This document shows positions 33,867 through 41,609 of a stretch of 43,859 bases of DNA, one piece after another. The stretch spans positions 1-43,859 of the forward strand of contig DFDW01000026.1 of the NCBI GenBank assembly GCA_002369315.1. Direction: 5' to 3'. The stretch's first letter is position 1, and each line of letters begins with the position of its first letter. The notes under the pieces are model-generated. The model did not search any database and was not told where the DNA came from. It saw only the letters and a list, made by a program, of their open reading frames with translations. A program made the position numbers and the translations under genes. Source of the stretch: Ruminococcaceae bacterium UBA3818. GTDB lineage: Bacteria > Bacillota > Clostridia > Oscillospirales > Ruminococcaceae.

Positions 33867-34703
33867 TCACTCTCCTGTATCCGGCCCGCCGCCGGAAGCT
33901 TTTCTCTTTATTATGCGCAGATTTCGCTGCAATACTTTTACGCCTCGGTACCCGAACGCTCTTTCCTGCACCAGCTGCGGCAGATCCTCTTCCTGGATCA
34001 TCCCTCTCAGATCCCGGCAGAATGCCGCAAGATCCGTCTTGCAAGGCGGATGGTTATGTGGGCAGACATCATTGCAGATATCACATCCCCATGCCAGACC
34101 GCCTTTTCGCACCTGTTCTGTCTCCCAGTCCGTCAACTCCCCCTTTTTTTGGGTGATATGGGACCGGCACCGGCTTTTATCCACTCCTGACGGCGACAAG
34201 GCACCCGCCGGGCAGGCGTCCAGGCAGCGCCGGCATTCTCCGCAGCCGGATTCCAACGGGATCGACGGCTCCAGCCAAAGATCGGTTACGATTTCGGCGA
34301 TAAAATGGTAGGTTCCATAAACGGGGTTAATCAAAAGGCCGTTGTTCCCCACAAAACCCAATCCCGCCAGCCGGGCGGCGGTCACCTCACGGATGGGGGA
34401 ATTGTCAGTGAAAAAAGAAAATTCCTGCGCAGGCCAGATTGCCCGCATCCGTGCCACCGCCGGGTCCAGCAGCTCTTCAGCCAGCACGTGGTAATCCCTG
34501 GCCCAGGCGTATCGCGATATATTATGCGCCCGCTCGCCCGCGTAGTACCCCAGCAGGCACACGATCACCGATTTCGCGTTTTGGGGCAGCCGGGATTTGG
34601 CACGGCATTCCAGCAGCGGAAGCGTATCCGCAAAAGCGGCCACGCCCCAATGGCGCAATCCCACATCGGCCAAAATGCGGCTGATCTCGGCGCGATTATC
34701 CAT
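33867..34703 (-). CDS. queG: short QueG-like epoxyqueuosine reductase
   Basis: 278 residues. QueG reduces epoxyqueuosine to queuosine in tRNA with cobalamin and two [4Fe-4S] clusters. Cluster ligands CGECRRCLDACP and CDICNDVCP are intact, and the substrate region has GFVGNNGLLINP and ARDYH. It ends soon after the second cluster and lacks the C-terminal HEAT-like region of the roughly 380-residue E. coli/Bacillus enzymes, so activity on tRNA is less certain. The ATG at 34703 overlaps the trmB stop by 8 bp. Confidence 0.8.
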   Translation of the reverse strand: MDNRAEISRILADVGLRHWGVAAFADTLPLLECRAKSRLPQNAKSVIVCLLGYYAGERAHNISRYAWARDYHVLAEELLDPAVARMRAIWPAQEFSFFTDNSPIREVTAARLAGLGFVGNNGLLINPVYGTYHFIAEIVTDLWLEPSIPLESGCGECRRCLDACPAGALSPSGVDKSRCRSHITQKKGELTDWETEQVRKGGLAWGCDICNDVCPHNHPPCKTDLAAFCRDLRGMIQEEDLPQLVQERAFGYRGVKVLQRNLRIIKRKASGGGPDTGE

Positions 34704-35367
34704 TGTCCCGCCCCGGCCACACGGCAATCAGCGCTTTGATTGGGATTCCCTCGGCTTCGAACATATCCTCGTGCTCCGTGCGGATGTTGCCGGTAAAATC
34801 GCTGTTTGCCAAATCCCAGGTTTCCCAGCGAAGGGCGAACCCGCAGTCAAGGAAATACTGGCGGGAATGGCGAAACAGCATATCGTCATCGGTCTTGAAC
34901 CAAACCTCTCCGCCAGCCCGCAGGAAGGCTGTATATTTTTCCAGCTGTCTGGGATGGGTCAGCCGTTTTTTAAAATGCCGGGGCCGGGGCCAAGGGTTAC
35001 AGAAATTAATAAAAATCCGTTCCACCGTATCCTGTTCGGACAAAATCTCATGGATCCGCTCAATGTCGTAGGCCGCCAGCCTGACATTGTCCGGCGTTCT
35101 TCCCGCTTCAAAAAACAAGGCATCGATTTTCCGGCGGCCGACACCCAGCATATTGCTACTGATATCCACTGCCAGCAGATTCTTGTCCGGATTGGCCAAA
35201 GCGAATTGGGAGGCAAATCCCCCCTTGCCGCAGCCCAATTCCAGATACAGCGGCTGCGGGCGGGCAAACGCCTGCTGCCAGTTCTCCCGGAAAGAGACCG
35301 GGGCCTTGATATACAAAGGGCTTGCTTCCAGTTCCGGGACCGCCCACTTTTTCTTTCTCATCCGCAT
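34696..35367 (-). CDS. trmB: tRNA (guanine(46)-N7)-methyltransferase
   Basis: 223 residues. SAM site LELGCGKGGFASQFA, the substrate motif FINFCNPWPRPRHFKKRLTHP (in place of PDPWPKKRH) and FKTDDDMLFRHS are TrmB hallmarks. First gene of trmB-queG-femX. ATG at 35367 with AAGGAG 10 nt upstream. Confidence 0.95.
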   Translation of the reverse strand: MRMRKKKWAVPELEASPLYIKAPVSFRENWQQAFARPQPLYLELGCGKGGFASQFALANPDKNLLAVDISSNMLGVGRRKIDALFFEAGRTPDNVRLAAYDIERIHEILSEQDTVERIFINFCNPWPRPRHFKKRLTHPRQLEKYTAFLRAGGEVWFKTDDDMLFRHSRQYFLDCGFALRWETWDLANSDFTGNIRTEHEDMFEAEGIPIKALIAVWPGRDNG

Positions 35368-35401
35368 GGGTTTTCTGCTCCTTTTTTTTCATGCTCTTTT
35401 T

Positions 35402-35430
35402 ACTTTAACACAGTTTGCCCATCAGAACAA
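35402..35430 (-). promoter_or_regulatory. promoter of trmB-queG-femX
   Basis: Minus-strand TTGTTC (35425-35430), 17-bp spacer, TAAAGT (35402-35407). Back to back with the rightward promoter starting at 35441. Confidence 0.6.
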
Positions 35431-35440
35431 GCGGCTTGGA

Positions 35441-35469
35441 TTGTGTTTCTTCTTTCTTCGTGCTATAAT
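35441..35469 (+). promoter_or_regulatory. promoter of the sensor-like membrane protein
   Basis: TTGTGT (35441-35446), 17-bp spacer, TATAAT (35464-35469), about 75 nt before the start codon. Confidence 0.75.
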
Positions 35470-35545
35470 TTTCTCAAACCGCGGCGCTGTTCGAATCAAT
35501 GCGCCCGGCGTTCTTTGGGCTTTGCCCCGGGAGGAGAGGATAACC

Positions 35546-36286
35546 ATGTTTAAAACGAAAAATTTAACGCTGATCCTCATCGGGATCATGCTGTTCAGCC
35601 TTTTGCTGACCGTTGTCGGCATCACCCTGCCCATCAGCCGAAAATCCGACAAAATCGAGGAGGCTGGCAGCCAGAGCATGCTGTCGGGCGATGCGATCGC
35701 CATTGCCATGGGGCATTATAGCGCCACCTCTTTGCGCCTGCTGCAGGAGTATCCCAGCGAGTCCTCCGCCTACCGGAGTTTGTGCGGCCTGTTGGAGCGA
35801 ATGCGGGAACACTATGGCTTTCAGAATGTTTATACCGTGACACGCAACAACATGGGATATTTTTATGTGCTGGACTCCCAGTATGTGCAGTCGGAAACAG
35901 GGAGCTACCATCCAATCAGCTCCGAATTTTCCTTTGACGTCTATGGCAAAGAGGTCAAGCAGCTGATCGACGCCATCTACGACGGGAACAGTACCGGTGG
36001 ATTCGTTTCCAAGGCGATCCGCTCTGAAGACGGAACCTTTATTGTCGCTGCTGCGCCAATCATGGATGGGGACAAGGTCCTGACCGTTCTGTGCATGGAT
36101 ATTTCCCTCGACGATATTCAGTTTTATAAACTGTGGTTTATCAATTTCAACTACGTTTCCTGGATCTGCGGAACGTTGTTCGTTCTGTCCGCCGGTGCAT
36201 TGTATTACCTGCATTACCGCAATCGTCAAAAAAAGAAAAAAGAAAAAGGCGTTGTGGATATTTCGGTACCAGATGAAGAAAAATAG
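35546..36286 (+). CDS. two-TM membrane protein with extracellular Cache-like sensor domain, no output domain
   Basis: 246 residues. Helix 1 spans about 7-29, then an extracytoplasmic domain (about 30-190), then helix 2 (about 195-216) and a short Lys-rich cytoplasmic tail. The domain reads like the PDC/Cache sensors of chemoreceptors and histidine kinases: a long helix after TM1 (SQSMLSGDAIAIAMGHYSA), NVYTVTRNNMGYFYVLDSQ, and GTFIVAAAPIMDGDKVLTVLCMDISL. The usual HAMP/kinase/GGDEF output is missing and the frame ends cleanly at a terminator. It could act through a partner or be a sensor subunit. ATG at 35546 after GGGAGGAGAGGA. Family assignment is tentative. Confidence 0.65.
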   Translation: MFKTKNLTLILIGIMLFSLLLTVVGITLPISRKSDKIEEAGSQSMLSGDAIAIAMGHYSATSLRLLQEYPSESSAYRSLCGLLERMREHYGFQNVYTVTRNNMGYFYVLDSQYVQSETGSYHPISSEFSFDVYGKEVKQLIDAIYDGNSTGGFVSKAIRSEDGTFIVAAAPIMDGDKVLTVLCMDISLDDIQFYKLWFINFNYVSWICGTLFVLSAGALYYLHYRNRQKKKKEKGVVDISVPDEEK

Positions 36287-36343
36287 CCTTTTTTCCACGA
36301 TTCATGTTTAAAAAAACAGTTCATGGCTCATCTTGTCTATCCT

Positions 36344-36375
36344 AAAAAAGCAGAGGAAAATCCCTCTGCTTTTTT
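36344..36375. terminator. bidirectional terminator between sensor protein and rqcH
   Basis: 13-bp stem AAAAAAGCAGAGG/CCTCTGCTTTTTT with a 6-nt loop between the convergent genes; the right arm ends 2 bp from the rqcH stop. Confidence 0.9.
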
Positions 36376-36376
36376 A

Positions 36377-38140
36377 TTACCCTTTTATCAGCAGCGCCGC
36401 TACCCGCTCTTTATCCGGCGTGACTACCGCCGTTTCAAATCGGTCGTAAATCACTTTGCCGGGTTTGGCACCGGACGGTTTCTTTACATTTTTGATGATG
36501 GTATAATCCACCGGAACCAGCGCAGAATCCCGGGCTCGGCTGTGGTAAGCGGCGATGACCGCCGCCTCCTCCAATGTGCGGTTGGGAATCTGCTTTCCGT
36601 CCGCTATCACGATGGTGTGAGAGCCCGGAATCTTCTGCGTATGGAACCACATATCATAATTATGGGCCTCTTTCAGCGTCAGCCGGTCGTTCTGAACATT
36701 ATTCCGGCCTACCAGAATGGTAAACCCATCGGAAGAGCGATATTCCAGCGGCAGGAGTTTTTCCGGCTTTTTATTTTTTCCTTTATAGCTTTTGATATAA
36801 CCGGTTTCGCTCAGTTCCTCCCGGATCGCTGTCAATTCCGATTCTTTTACCGCCCGGACCAGAGAATCGAATACCGTATCCAGATACTGTATCTCTTCCC
36901 GGCTTTGCTCGATCAACTCCTGCAGCTTCTTTTCCGCTGTATCCTGCTTTCGATATTCGCTGTAATACTTCTGCGCGTTCTGCGAGGGCGTCAGCGCCGG
37001 GTCCAACGGAATATCCACAAGCGGCAGATCCTCCTCATAAAAATTCTGCACTCGAAGCACAGACTGCCCTTTTTCCATCTGGTAAAGGTTTGCATGAATC
37101 AAATCGCCGTTTTGTTTGAGTTTCTCCCGGTTCGCACATTCTTTCAGCTCTTCCTCCTGCGCCGCGATTTTGCGCGCGATCCGGTCGGAAGTATTGGCCA
37201 GCAAACGCAGCAGGTCATGGGATCGCTGCTTCATCCTGTCGATCAGATCCCGCTCGGCATAAAAACTGTCCAACAAAGCGGAATAACTGTTCATCTCCCG
37301 GACGATCAACGCACCCCGATATTGGTGGATCGGCAAAAAGGCAAAATCCCGCGGCTTTCCGGAGGACTCCAGCAAAATCGTCGGCACCCCGCTGTGCTCC
37401 CGCAAACGAAGCTGCAGCATGGACAACCATTCTTCCAGGCGCTGTTTTTGCTGTTGACTCATTTCTCCCGCCCGGACATCCGCTGTGTGGACCGCATAGT
37501 TTTCCGCTTCCCGGCAGGTCAGCGGAGACATGCCCAGAACCGTCTGTAAAAGTGCCTTTGAAATTTCCCGCCCGCCGGCCTCCGCTATTTTCTCTACGAT
37601 CTCGCCTACCTGCGTATGCAGCAAATCCAGTTTGTCCGCCTGGGCAGGCGGCAGCTGGTAGAGCATGCCCGGCAGAATCTGGCGGACGCTGGACATTTCC
37701 GCGTCGATTCGCTTGATCGCGTCGATGATACGCCCATTTTGATCGATCAATATGATGTTAGAATGGCGACCCATAATTTCCATCGCAAGGGTCAACTCCA
37801 CCAGGTCCCCTAACTCGTTGACCGACTCAAAGACAAGGTGCAGAATTCGGTCCATCCCCACCTGTTCCATCCGCACCAGCCGCGCCGACCCCAGATGCTT
37901 GCGCAGCAGCATGCAGAACATGGGCGGCTGCTTGGGATTTTCCGGCGACGTCTCCGTAAAGTGAATGCGCGGGCTGCCCGCGTTTGCCGAAAGAAGCAGC
38001 TTTCCCGCGCCGCCTTTCCAACGCAGGGCGATAATGATCTCCTCCCGGGTCGGCTGATGAATCCGGTCCACCCGGGCATCCAGCGCTTTTTCCGCCAGTT
38101 CCTGGCGCAGCTGGTATAAAAACATGCCGTCTAAAGCCAT
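36377..38140 (-). CDS. rqcH: RqcH, ribosome quality control NFACT protein
   Basis: 587 residues. RqcH binds stalled 50S subunits and recruits tRNA-Ala to add alanine tails that mark the nascent chain for degradation. The NFACT-N domain opens with MALDGMFLYQLRQEL, and the Asp97-Arg98 pair required for tailing is present in GMDRIL. A coiled-coil middle (about 290-430) and the C-terminal NFACT-R domain (HTQKIPGSHTIV, AAVIAAYHSRARDS) complete the family pattern. Older names are FbpA or fibronectin-binding protein. 3 bp after trmK. Confidence 0.95.
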   Translation of the reverse strand: MALDGMFLYQLRQELAEKALDARVDRIHQPTREEIIIALRWKGGAGKLLLSANAGSPRIHFTETSPENPKQPPMFCMLLRKHLGSARLVRMEQVGMDRILHLVFESVNELGDLVELTLAMEIMGRHSNIILIDQNGRIIDAIKRIDAEMSSVRQILPGMLYQLPPAQADKLDLLHTQVGEIVEKIAEAGGREISKALLQTVLGMSPLTCREAENYAVHTADVRAGEMSQQQKQRLEEWLSMLQLRLREHSGVPTILLESSGKPRDFAFLPIHQYRGALIVREMNSYSALLDSFYAERDLIDRMKQRSHDLLRLLANTSDRIARKIAAQEEELKECANREKLKQNGDLIHANLYQMEKGQSVLRVQNFYEEDLPLVDIPLDPALTPSQNAQKYYSEYRKQDTAEKKLQELIEQSREEIQYLDTVFDSLVRAVKESELTAIREELSETGYIKSYKGKNKKPEKLLPLEYRSSDGFTILVGRNNVQNDRLTLKEAHNYDMWFHTQKIPGSHTIVIADGKQIPNRTLEEAAVIAAYHSRARDSALVPVDYTIIKNVKKPSGAKPGKVIYDRFETAVVTPDKERVAALLIKG

Positions 38141-38143
38141 GAT

Positions 38144-38839
38144 TTACTCCTCTTCTCTCCAATCGGCACAAATCGCTCGAATTTCTTTTGCCAATTCGTA
38201 ATATTTATCTATTTCATTCCGTTTTGTATTTGATTTTTCCAGTCCTTCCGCAATTTTCTCCGCCGACTGCGCTTGCTTTTCCAGATAAACCAGCGCCGCG
38301 GCAGACCTCGTCTGAGGCAGCATCCCCACCCGCGCAAATAAATCGGTGATTTCCCTGGGCTGCCCGCACCAGCGAACCTGCATCACCGTGTAAGCAAAAT
38401 TTTTGACCTGCGCGGCCTGCTCTTTCAAAATTTCATATCCACGCCGGTACAAGCCGATGCGCAGTTCATGTATTTTGGTCATTGGCTGGAGTATAAACCG
38501 ATGCGCCGGATTCCGCCATCCGGCTTCGTCCAGGATATGCAGGATCATATCCCCGCCCATGCCTGCGATGACGACATCATCCACCTGTTCTTCCGAAAGG
38601 CCCTGCAGCCCATCCCCCAGCAGAAGCGCACAACGATCCTGCAGGTCATACTGCCGCAGCGTTTTTGCCGCTTTCTCCAACGGATTGGGGTGAATGTCAC
38701 AGGCATAGCCAAACGCAGCTTTTCCATCCAGCAGCAGCCGCACGATCAGATAGCCGTGGTCGGTTCCCACATCGGCGATCCGGCTGCCCGGGCGGATCAT
38801 CTGCGCTGCTGCCGACAGTCTCTCATCTAAAACGACCAC
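38144..38839 (-). CDS. trmK: tRNA (adenine(22)-N1)-methyltransferase
   Basis: 231 residues. SAM motif DVGTDHGYLIVRLL, CDIHPNPLEKA and the AGMGGDMI motif identify the TrmK/YqfN family; the C-terminal coiled-coil tail is also typical. The start is GTG at 38839, 6 nt after AAGGAGGG; a longer in-frame stretch overlaps the promoter. Confidence 0.92.
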   Translation of the reverse strand: MVVLDERLSAAAQMIRPGSRIADVGTDHGYLIVRLLLDGKAAFGYACDIHPNPLEKAAKTLRQYDLQDRCALLLGDGLQGLSEEQVDDVVIAGMGGDMILHILDEAGWRNPAHRFILQPMTKIHELRIGLYRRGYEILKEQAAQVKNFAYTVMQVRWCGQPREITDLFARVGMLPQTRSAAALVYLEKQAQSAEKIAEGLEKSNTKRNEIDKYYELAKEIRAICADWREEE

Positions 38840-38864
38840 GCCTTTCCCTCCTTTTGCTTTTTCT

Positions 38865-38893
38865 ATTGTACGATAAAAATCCAGCTGCAACAA
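38865..38893 (-). promoter_or_regulatory. promoter of trmK-rqcH
   Basis: Minus-strand TTGTTG (38888-38893), 17-bp spacer, TACAAT (38865-38870). Confidence 0.6.
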
Positions 38894-38989
38894 GTATTGT
38901 TTTCTTTGCTATTTGTTTATTTTTTCTCTTTTATACAAATTGTATTCGTCATTGCTTTGATTGAGTCTCTTCTTTTCCATAAGCAATAC

Positions 38990-39014
38990 AAAAGGGCAGG
39001 CGCACCGCCTGCCC
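38990..39014 (-). terminator. terminator of the MFS transporter gene
   Basis: 9-bp GC-rich stem GGGCAGGCG/CGCCTGCCC with a 3-nt loop, four T on the minus strand, 20 bp past the stop codon. Confidence 0.85.
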
Positions 39015-39034
39015 CAACTGTTTTAATCTCACTT

Positions 39035-40318
39035 TTATTCCTGCACCGGCGCTTCTTCGTGGACATAGGTTTCCAGACGTTTTGCCGCCAAAGAGCTGAC
39101 AAAAATCGCCGCGTATTGCAGCACGGTCAAAAGCAGGATCCCCCAAACGCTGCCGTAGGTGGTTTTCGGCATCAGCATCACCAGCAGCACACCGGCTACC
39201 CGCCCGTAATCCAGGAAAAAGCTTTTGACGGTAGAAAATTCTGCCGATTCCGTATTGGTCGGGCAGGTCTTCTGCACTACACTGTAATAGATGCCGTTGC
39301 CCGGCGAAAGCAGGAAGTTATTGAAAAATGCGTTGATCACACTGAACAGCAGGATGGTGATAACGTCCATCTGCACGAACAGGATCAGCGTGCAGACCAG
39401 CATGGTCGTCACCCCGCCAGCCATATACCGGATCCGGTTCGACGGTTTCAGCCGCTTGCCCAGCACCCAATAGGCCAGAATGGAAAACAAGCCGGTCAAA
39501 AGGGTATTCGCGCCAATCAGCGCCTCGCTCTGAATCAATTCGAACAAAAGAATATTCAGATAGAAAGCCAGCGTTCCCTCTCGAATGCCCTTTAAAAATT
39601 CAGCACAGACCGCCTCCAGCATCAAGCGGTTGCGGAATGTTTTTCGGAATCCTCGCTTCAGGCTCACTTTACTGTCGATGACCTGGTCTTTCGGCAGCTT
39701 TTTAAGGTGGTACACTGTTACCAGCGCCACCACGATGGACAAAGCAAACATGATATAATAGCCCAGCAGGCCGCCCGCCATCACCCCTGCGCAGGCGGAA
39801 ATGATTCCACCGGTGATCGTCGGCATGATCAGGTTTACAATACCGGTTCCCATCCCGATGACCGAAAGGGAAACATCCCGGTTGTCATCCGTCGTATACA
39901 GCGGCACTTTGATGCAGTACCCCATCCAGTAATAACCGCCGGCCCAGGAGACCAGAAACGCGATAACCGGCATAAACCAAACCGCCGCGTCCATGACGCA
40001 AAGGAAAAACGCATACAGAAAGATAAATGTGAAAAAGCCCAGCCGCATGGCTTTGGTGGAGCCTTTTTTGCTGGCGTAATACATCGCCAGAGTGGTCCCA
40101 ATCGGATTAAACACATAGGTAATCAGGTTATACTGCAAGGTGGTATCCGCTCCGCCGGTCAGCCGGAAAAAAAGCGTATTGATGAATACCGTTTGCAGGT
40201 TATTGAAAATGAGGAACCCAAAGTGCAGCAGCGCAAAGGTTCGAAAGGTATCCGTCAAACGGTCCAGGCCCAACAACCCTTCGGCTCTGCTCCATATCTG
40301 TTTCCAACCGTTTTTCAT
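39035..40318 (-). CDS. MFS-type membrane transporter
   Basis: 427 residues with about 12 hydrophobic helices and a charged central loop (LKKLPKDQVIDSKVSLKRGFRK, around 205-227). The overall look is a GPH/MFS permease, but no substrate signature is evident. N-terminal amphipathic region (about 1-25) before TM1. ATG at 40318 preceded by AGTAGGAATTTGG. Single-gene unit with its own promoter and terminator. Confidence 0.8.
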   Translation of the reverse strand: MKNGWKQIWSRAEGLLGLDRLTDTFRTFALLHFGFLIFNNLQTVFINTLFFRLTGGADTTLQYNLITYVFNPIGTTLAMYYASKKGSTKAMRLGFFTFIFLYAFFLCVMDAAVWFMPVIAFLVSWAGGYYWMGYCIKVPLYTTDDNRDVSLSVIGMGTGIVNLIMPTITGGIISACAGVMAGGLLGYYIMFALSIVVALVTVYHLKKLPKDQVIDSKVSLKRGFRKTFRNRLMLEAVCAEFLKGIREGTLAFYLNILLFELIQSEALIGANTLLTGLFSILAYWVLGKRLKPSNRIRYMAGGVTTMLVCTLILFVQMDVITILLFSVINAFFNNFLLSPGNGIYYSVVQKTCPTNTESAEFSTVKSFFLDYGRVAGVLLVMLMPKTTYGSVWGILLLTVLQYAAIFVSSLAAKRLETYVHEEAPVQE

Positions 40319-40370
40319 CCAAATTCCTACTTTCTGTTGATAATCCGGCTCGCCAGTATTGTCCTATGAC

Positions 40371-40399
40371 ATTATAATATGAATAGAATACTGTTTCAA
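40371..40399 (-). promoter_or_regulatory. promoter of the MFS transporter
   Basis: Minus-strand TTGAAA (40394-40399), 17-bp spacer, TATAAT (40371-40376). Confidence 0.8.
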
Positions 40400-40415
40400 T
40401 CGATAAAAACAACAA

Positions 40416-40443
40416 AAAACCGCCGTGTTTCCACGGCGGTTTT
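40416..40443 (-). terminator. terminator of the zinc-ribbon gene
   Basis: 12-bp stem AAAACCGCCGTG/CACGGCGGTTTT with a 4-nt loop, T-run on the minus strand. Confidence 0.9.
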
Positions 40444-40471
40444 ATCATTTGCAATAGGTGAAAAAGGGTGA

Positions 40472-40750
40472 TTAGTTTTCGCCTTTCATTTTCGCAAAGC
40501 ACTCGCTGCAGTATACAGGTCTGTCCTCTCTGGGTTTAAAGGGAACTTTTGCCTCTTTTCCGCAGCCAGCGCAAACAGCGGTGAACATCTCTCTTTCAGG
40601 TCTCGCATTGTTTTTGCGTGCGTCACGGCAAGCTTTACATCTCTGCGGCTCGTTTACGAAGCCTTTTTCCGCGTAAAACTCCTGCTCACCAGCGGTGAAT
40701 ACGAATTCCGCGCCACACTCTTTGCAAATAAGGGTTTTGTCCTGGTACAT
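40472..40750 (-). CDS. small zinc-ribbon protein (zf-trcl plus CxxC/CxxC)
   Basis: 92 residues with two zinc modules: MYQDKTLICKECGAEFVF...QRCKACR, the probable zinc-ribbon domain, and AVCAGCGKEAKV...YCSECF, a second four-Cys knuckle. Function unknown; such proteins may bind nucleic acid or stabilise a partner. The ATG at 40750 is 8 nt from GAGG and gives the usual N terminus; an ATG at 40786 lacks a Shine-Dalgarno. Confidence 0.85.
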   Translation of the reverse strand: MYQDKTLICKECGAEFVFTAGEQEFYAEKGFVNEPQRCKACRDARKNNARPEREMFTAVCAGCGKEAKVPFKPREDRPVYCSECFAKMKGEN

Positions 40751-40840
40751 TTCTTTTACCTCGCTTAATGAATAGAATTTGCCCATCGATATACCGCATC
40801 GACATTGATAAACAACGCTTCGCCTGATATTCCAAGAGGC

Positions 40841-40870
40841 ATTATACCCAATAGCCTGATGACAGGCTAA
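40841..40870 (-). promoter_or_regulatory. candidate promoter of the zinc-ribbon gene
   Basis: Minus-strand TATAAT (40841-40846) with TTAGCC (40865-40870) at 18 bp. It overlaps a small hairpin AGCCTG/CAGGCT that may end sigH transcription. Confidence 0.45.
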
Positions 40871-40874
40871 CGGT

Positions 40875-41483
40875 TCAGGAATTGCTGCGGTTTTGTGCTT
40901 TCCGCAGTTTCCGGCGGATCCGCTGAAGCGCGTTATCCACCGATTTCTCAGGGCATTTGAGCTTTTTCGCCATTTCTTCGTAACGGAAACCTTTCAGGTA
41001 AAGCTGGAGTGTTTCTTTTTCCAAGGGAGATAAAAGCGCTATGACCTGTTCCCGCATCCGGCGGGACTCTTCTTCTAAAATGACCGCCGCCTCCGGTCCT
41101 GTCTGCTGCCAATCGGGCGGGAAACTGGAAATCTCCGATTCTTCCAGCGGCACCGTATCATGAAACATGCGGTTTTTTTCCGCATTTTGGCGACGCACGG
41201 CCGAAATCAATTGCCGTTTCATGCAAAGGCCGGCGAAAGCGGAAAAGGGAATCCCTTTTTCCGGTTGGAAAGAGCGGATTGCTTTGAGCAAGCCAAGATA
41301 CGCTTCCTGCAAAAGATCTTCCCGCTCCATGCCCGCCGTGTGATAGCCGCCGCACAAGCTGACCGCCAAACGGTCATATCGGGCAATCAAGCACCGCAGA
41401 GCCGCTGCATCCCCGTCTTTTGAGGCCTGCCACAGCTTCTCGTCCGTCCCGGCGTTTTGGGGCAACCCATTCTTTTTATCCAT
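40875..41483 (-). CDS. sigH: SigH-type sporulation sigma factor
   Basis: 202 residues, sigma-70 family. Region 2 is present (KDGDAAALRCLIARYDRLAV, EDLLQEAYLGLLKAIRSFQPEKG, FSAFAGLCMKRQLISAVR), as is region 4 (LSPLEKETLQLYLKGFRYEEMAKKL, SVDNALQRIRRKLRKA). This is the SigH/Spo0H pattern, which drives early sporulation and stationary-phase genes; other ECF-like sigmas are less likely because of the length and region 2 sequence. The start is the ATG at 41483; a GTG two codons upstream is possible. Confidence 0.88.
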   Translation of the reverse strand: MDKKNGLPQNAGTDEKLWQASKDGDAAALRCLIARYDRLAVSLCGGYHTAGMEREDLLQEAYLGLLKAIRSFQPEKGIPFSAFAGLCMKRQLISAVRRQNAEKNRMFHDTVPLEESEISSFPPDWQQTGPEAAVILEEESRRMREQVIALLSPLEKETLQLYLKGFRYEEMAKKLKCPEKSVDNALQRIRRKLRKAQNRSNS

Positions 41484-41522
41484 AGGCACCGTCCCAAATG
41501 ATACTTGAATCCAGTTTCTTTC

Positions 41523-41551
41523 AGTGTATACCGACCAATGGTAAAAGTCAA
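41523..41551 (-). promoter_or_regulatory. sigH promoter
   Basis: Minus-strand TTGACT (41546-41551), 17-bp spacer, TACACT (41523-41528), about 40 nt before the start. Confidence 0.65.
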
Positions 41552-41609
41552 GAAAAATCCTGTCGCATCATCCAGAAAGTTTTCCCGCCGGCCACCCCCT
41601 GAAGATGCC

